From Meandrina meandrites (lineage: Eukaryota; Cnidaria; Anthozoa; Scleractinia; Meandrinidae): a stretch of DNA of 64,000 nt. Below the pieces are notes generated by a model, which had not been told where the DNA came from, ran no database searches, and was given only the letters and a program-made list of their open reading frames with translations. Positions 60,301 to 64,000 of this stretch are shown piece by piece; the stretch's first letter is position 1; the number at the start of each line of letters is the position of its first letter. Location: NCBI GenBank assembly GCA_963693305.1, contig OY855904.1:38693417-38757416 (forward strand). Reading direction: 5' to 3'. The position numbers and the translations under genes were made by a program.

Positions 60301-63300
60301 GTAACCAGCCCCCAGGGTAGTTCCCCACGACTTGGAGATCCTGGGGTTTAATGCCCTGGCCTCCTGTGATGTGCGACGTAAACGATGACGTGGTAATGTC
60401 ATCGCGGTATTGTCATCCCCCAGTGTTGCTTTACTCCTGTACCTATATAAACAGAACTCGGACCCAATTCTCTCACAAGACGCAAGAGCAACATGGAGGA
60501 AGGACATGAGCAACCTCGCTCCCAGGGCCTCTCTCCTTTTCCTCCTCTGTCGTCAAGAGGAAGAGAAGAGAGGCCCTGGGAACATGGTGGGACATTAGGA
60601 CTCACGCCGCTCCGACCGAGTTTAACGACCGAGGTAGGGCCGATTCATGTACAAAAGTCAAGGGGCAAGACTCACGCTCTCCCTCCCTGCCACGGCTTTA
60701 GTTGTGACGTGACCACTTTCTATGGTGACGTATTTCAAAATAAAATATGCAAAAGATATAAAAAATGAATATAAAGTATATATAAATTAAATTTTTCACG
60801 CTGGCAAAATCCAGCTTTCTGAATTGTCAATTCAAAACATCCTGGTTTCTGATTGTTAACGGCCAATATTAGCGGTCTACATCACTTAACACAATTCCGT
60901 TTTGCACACTTTTACAATACCCTGCAACCTTGATAACGTTCCTGAACATACTGAAAAACGATAAAATCTTAAATCTGCCCTAAATGACACTTAAATTGTT
61001 TTACGACATATTTACAGTAGAGCGTGAAGTGCAAGACATGAGCGCCGTGAGACTCGAGTGCCAAGCGTGAGACTCGAGTGCGAAGCGTGAGACTCGAGCG
61101 CCAAGCGTGAGACTCGAGCGCAAAGTGTGAGACTCGAGTGCCAAGCGTGAGACTCGAGTGCCAAACGTGAGACTCGAGTGCAAAGCGTGAGACTCGAGCG
61201 CCAAGCGTGAGACTCGAGCGCAAAGTGTGAGACTCGAGTGCCAAGCGTGAGACTCGAGTGCCAAACGTGAGACTCGAGTGCAAAGCGTGAGACTCGAGTG
61301 CCAAGCGTGAGACTCGAGTGCCAAGCGTGAGACTCGAGTGCCAAGCGTGAGACTCGAGCGCCAAGCGTGAGACTCGAGCGCAAAGCGTGAGACTCGAGTG
61401 CCAAGCGTGAGACTCGAGTGCCAAGCGTGAGACTCGAGCGCAAAGCGAGAGACGCGATGCAGAACACACAAGCGCAACATGGGAGACACAGAAACAAAGT
61501 GAGGCACACAAGCGCGATCCGTTAGATACGAACACAAAGTTAAAAAAAAAAAGCAAAAAAGGAATAAAAAACGAAAGCAAAGTGGGAGACACAAACGCAG
61601 TGCGGAAGGCACGAGCATAAAGCGGGAAAATCACGATTGCAAGGCGGGAGAGGCTTCCCTTCATTACTCACTGCGTACCGCGTACTGCGTAGTCAGCTGC
61701 AGCGACTACGATTATTTCCACTCTTGCCTTCATCACTCTACTCAGTAAAAGGCTTGATGTGGCAGGGTATTCTGTTGTTACGGCAAAGCGCGAATGATGC
61801 CAATAAACTGGCGCTCTTTTTGAAAATTCTAACAAAGTTTTCTGTTTACAGGCAATTGAATGGCCTCTCAAACATCCAGAATCTTTTGCGCGTCCTGGCC
61901 TTAAACGTCCCAGGGTCGTTCTCCTGTATGGCCCTCCAGGATGCTGTAAAACGACCCTAGTGCGTGCGGCAGCCACCTTCTGTAAGTGCACCTTTATGGC
62001 CCTCAGTTGTGCACAGTTGTACTCACCTTATGTTGGAGATGCGGAACGAAGAATTCGAGAGGTAAGCGGGATTAACTCTACAAGCAGTCTCAGTGTTTTC
62101 ACGCGAATTGCTGGCTCAATTAACTATGATTATTTTGTTATTAAGGATCAGTTTCGGCTGTCGCGTAATTTTGCGTGCGTTACCGGGCGTGAATTCAATT
62201 GGCTTTACCTGCCTAAAATAAAATAGAGAAAATGTATGGACGGCTTGCGTCTACGGAAAAAAGTTGAATGTGGCAGACGCGAGCCGTCCAATGACTTTGT
62301 ACGTGCAGTAGACATCTTAGTGCATGTCGTAGCCGTCTTCTTTAAAGCAACAACACAAAATAGCCAGAATCCTTTTTTTTGTTTTCGGAACGTGGATCGA
62401 GACGGTAAATTTTTGATGTGCAGTTATTTGTTTGTATATTTTTTATAGGTGTTCACCAAGGCTCGCGCAACAGCTCCGTCCGTTCTGTTCCTCGATGAAC
62501 TGGACGCCATTGTCGGCAAACGGTCTGGGACGAGCAGTACTGGGGTGGAGGCAAGATTGTTGTCCACTCTACTGAACGAAATGGATGGTGTCGGAGCGCT
62601 GGCAAATATCTACCAATCAGAGGAAGGCTCCCCTGAGCGTTCAATACACTGTAGAGATGGGGATTCCTGTAACGAACAGTTGATGAGAAGTGAGCGTGGG
62701 TCGGGACGCTATGAAAATGAACAGATTTCGCTTAAAACGCAGAGATTAAAAATCATTAGTTCTTCAACTGTTAAAGACGTTCTTATTGTCGTAGCAACCA
62801 ATCGGCCTGATGCTATTGATGAGGCCCTTCTCAGGCCGGGCCGAATCGATCGTATCATTTATGTGCCTCCTCCAGATGTGGAGGGGCAGTTACAAATCTT
62901 GAGAGTGCACACTCGCGCCAGTCCCTTAGCGGAGGACGTGGATTTGGAGGAGTATGCTTTGAACACGGAGCTATTCTCAGGCGCTGATCTTGAAAATTTG
63001 TGTAGAGAGGTAAGTAATTCGGCAAGTTCTGGCAAGTAATGCTTGATTCTTGTATTATCCAATCAGAAGACGAGAGTATGAATGCTTCGGTCAAGGGTAT
63101 TCAGGGTATTCCGAGTTGTTTTTGCCTCGATTTCAGAATAACGCCTGGTGTAAAACCTTTGGCATGAAAACGAGTTGCACAAGACGTTTCAAAACAGAGG
63201 CAAAATGGAGAATAAAGCGTTTGATCTACTAAAAGCAGTGCTATTTTCTTCAATGAGGCGATATTTTCACCGTCAAAATAACCACGGAGCCTGCGCTGGT

Positions 63301-63556
63301 GGAGCCAGGTAGACGTCATCAGAATACGTTATGTTGCCAAGCAACATGTTTTCCTGATCGGTTGAGCGGGCGTTTTCCTGCTTTTGATGATTGATTGACA
63401 TTGCTCGTTATTTTGCAGGCCGCACTATATGCTCTTGAAGACGGAGGCATGTCAGTTTGTAGAGTAGAGCACAAACATTTCATGGCAGCTCTGTCAACAG
63501 TCAAACCGTCCCTGACAACGGCACAGCTAGAAAAATGTAAACTGACGCAGAGATGA
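57351..63556 (+). CDS. SPATA5L1: SPATA5L1/AFG2B-like AAA ATPase, D2 domain only, with a frameshift
   Basis: Exons: 57,351-57,492; 61,852-62,061; 62,449-63,009; 63,419-63,556 (stop TGA). Exon 1 holds [11 protein letters not shown], then [18 protein letters not shown] one frame over. The shift lies near ATGAACCGGGTTTGG (57,401-57,415), and the exon is 142 nt where 143 would keep phase. Exon 2 has Walker [12 protein letters not shown], with the Cys pair typical of this family in place of TG. Exon 3 has Walker [11 protein letters not shown], the sensor/Arg-finger region [20 protein letters not shown], and a long low-similarity loop. Exon 4 ends [14 protein letters not shown], as in SPATA5L1. Family knowledge: AFG2B works with AFG2A in the 55LCC complex on ribosome maturation and replisome proteins. 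The N-domain and first AAA domain are not visible upstream, so this is a 5'-truncated or displaced copy, unless earlier exons lie elsewhere. Confidence 0.85.
58384..58830 (+). other. Unassigned degraded coding-like stretch within the Polinton-like element
   Basis: Several overlapping open frames of 100-130 codons with a higher G+C content than the flanks. None is convincingly conserved. They probably belong to the same element. A copy of the TAGTCTGAAATG end sequence seen at 4,628 lies just upstream (58,326-58,368). Confidence 0.3.
58860..59190 (-). pseudogene. Parvovirus-type phospholipase A2 domain remnant (Polinton/adintovirus)
   Basis: On the minus strand the calcium-loop pattern YTGPG (59,114 downward) is followed in one frame by the catalytic pattern HDIDY (59,026-59,012). 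That is the hallmark of PLA2 domains in parvovirus VP1 and in the capsid-associated proteins of adintoviruses. A preceding [12 protein letters not shown] piece lies in another frame, and a [16 protein letters not shown] tail lies in a third. The middle frame ends at a TAG (58,957-58,955). At least two frameshifts break the gene. Both catalytic motifs are still readable. Confidence 0.65.
59388..60028 (+). pseudogene. Polinton-type DNA polymerase B remnant
   Basis: The exonuclease part is recognisable. Motif Exo I DTETT is at 59,454, and the Exo II-type motif [12 protein letters not shown] is directly followed by a TAG stop (59,652). Polymerase-like sequence continues in shifted frames to about 59,830. 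A C-terminal-type fragment with [15 protein letters not shown] occupies about 59,868-60,028. The palm region with its catalytic Asp motif is missing, so a large internal deletion joined exonuclease and tail pieces. It is non-functional as a polymerase. The assignment to the protein-primed family of Polintons/adintoviruses rests on motif recall, not a search. Confidence 0.7.
60436..60494 (+). promoter_or_regulatory. TATA-type promoter remnant
   Basis: CCTATATAAACAG at about 60,440 is followed 45 bp later by an ATG (60,492). It is a plausible core promoter of the Polinton-like element. The downstream frame is interrupted by a hairpin repeat (CCCAGGGCCTCTC...GAGAGGCCCTGGG, about 60,511-60,582). 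Confidence 0.35.
61042..61447. repeat. 20-bp minisatellite, about 20 units
   Basis: Tandem units of GTGAGACTCGAGTGCCAAGC with variants (CGAGCGC, AAACG). Because 20 is not a multiple of 3, all minus-strand frames stay open and give spurious Ser/Leu/Arg-rich proteins. It lies in the first visible SPATA5L1 intron. Confidence 0.95.
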
Positions 63557-63651
63557 ATTCTTGGCTTCGTAATAATCAAAGATAATTTTTCTAGACCACG
63601 TTGATGTACAAACTGAACTCTACTAAACTGCTATTCAACGACCAGATTTAA

Positions 63652-63657
63652 AATAAA
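63652..63657 (+). terminator. Poly(A) signal of the SPATA5L1-like gene
   Basis: AATAAA lies 96 bp after the TGA stop, a normal distance for a short 3' UTR. From here to 64,000 no further feature was seen. Confidence 0.5.
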
Positions 63658-64000
63658 CAAGCTATGAGGTTTGCATTTTGTTTTTGTTAATGTTGTCAAA
63701 GATTAGCCACATCCTTAAACGGAATTTCGAATTTTGTTCATTTTGAACGTACGGCAAACATGATAAAAAATACAGCGTTTGTATTAGAATCAGATTCCAA
63801 ATTTCCAAAAAATAAGAGTTCTGAAATATTTCAAGTCTCCGGTTTAAAGGTACCTGGAAATAGAAGAAGTTGCTTTAAGTTTTCAATACATTTGCCTTTG
63901 AAATTTGTTGCAGACTTTTTACCTCGGTCAACAGATAAATATACGAAAATGCAACTGCAGGAATGCCAGCTTCCCAGCATATCAGCATGGCTGGAATTTA

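Larger units (their letters stand above)
57536..60895. mobile_element. Internally deleted Polinton/adintovirus-like element
   Basis: Long inverted ends of roughly 110-130 bp. The left starts near AGTATAGACCG and includes CCAGGATGTTTTGAAT; the complementary right part lies at about 60,780-60,895. Between them are a broken protein-primed-type DNA polymerase B (plus strand), a broken phospholipase A2-type capsid-associated frame (minus strand), a TATA promoter motif and unassigned remnants. At 3.4 kb it is far below the usual 15-20 kb of intact Polintons. Integrase, capsid and ATPase genes were not recognised. It lies in the first visible SPATA5L1 intron. Confidence 0.65.

Noticed and set aside
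60969..61664. Three overlapping long minus-strand frames rich in Leu-Glu-Ser-His
   Set aside because: They arise from the 20-bp minisatellite, which stays open in all three frames.

Overview
The window is animal DNA, most likely from an anthozoan cnidarian and probably a stony coral. The genes are split by GT-AG introns. The gaps are packed with foldback DNA transposons, tRNA-derived SINE fragments and long poly-G tracts. A large TPR-CHAT protein of the kind expanded in corals is present. No bacterial operons, rRNA, intact tRNA or CRISPR arrays were seen. Species is inferred from style only.

Layout. (1) Minus strand, 45,629 down to about 4,838: an ADAM10/Kuzbanian-type metalloprotease gene. 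Eleven exons join with matching codon phase from the signal peptide to just before the expected membrane segment. Exons 1-2 lie at 45.1-45.6 kb and exons 3-11 at 12.5-4.8 kb, so intron 2 is about 32.6 kb. (2) Inside that intron, on the plus strand, sits a 1,044-codon TPR-CHAT protease-like gene (35,582-38,716) with a TATA motif and a likely intron in its 5' leader. The rest of the intron is mostly nested transposons, including an 8.1 kb foldback element with PIF/Harbinger-like ends. (3) Plus strand, from 45,978: POLR2M (Gdown1). It starts 348 bp from ADAM10 in a head-to-head arrangement. Its first two exons are duplicated 7.1 kb downstream, and the second copy has an in-frame stop. Between the copies is a decayed multi-exon Ulp1/SENP-like gene, split by a transposon with a 5-bp target duplication. 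(4) Plus strand, 57,351-63,556: the second AAA domain of a SPATA5L1 (AFG2B)-like ATPase. It has a 1-nt frameshift in its first visible exon and no recognisable first AAA domain. Its first visible intron holds a broken, internally deleted Polinton/adintovirus-like element and a 20-bp minisatellite. (5) A short unidentified exon lies at 901-1,134 on the minus strand.

ADAM10, POLR2M and SPATA5L1 all lie on 15q21 in human, so this cluster may be old conserved linkage. The POLR2M duplication preserves empty sites that show where later transposons landed. Exon edges were set by reading splice signals and codon phase by eye. No alignment or database search was run.
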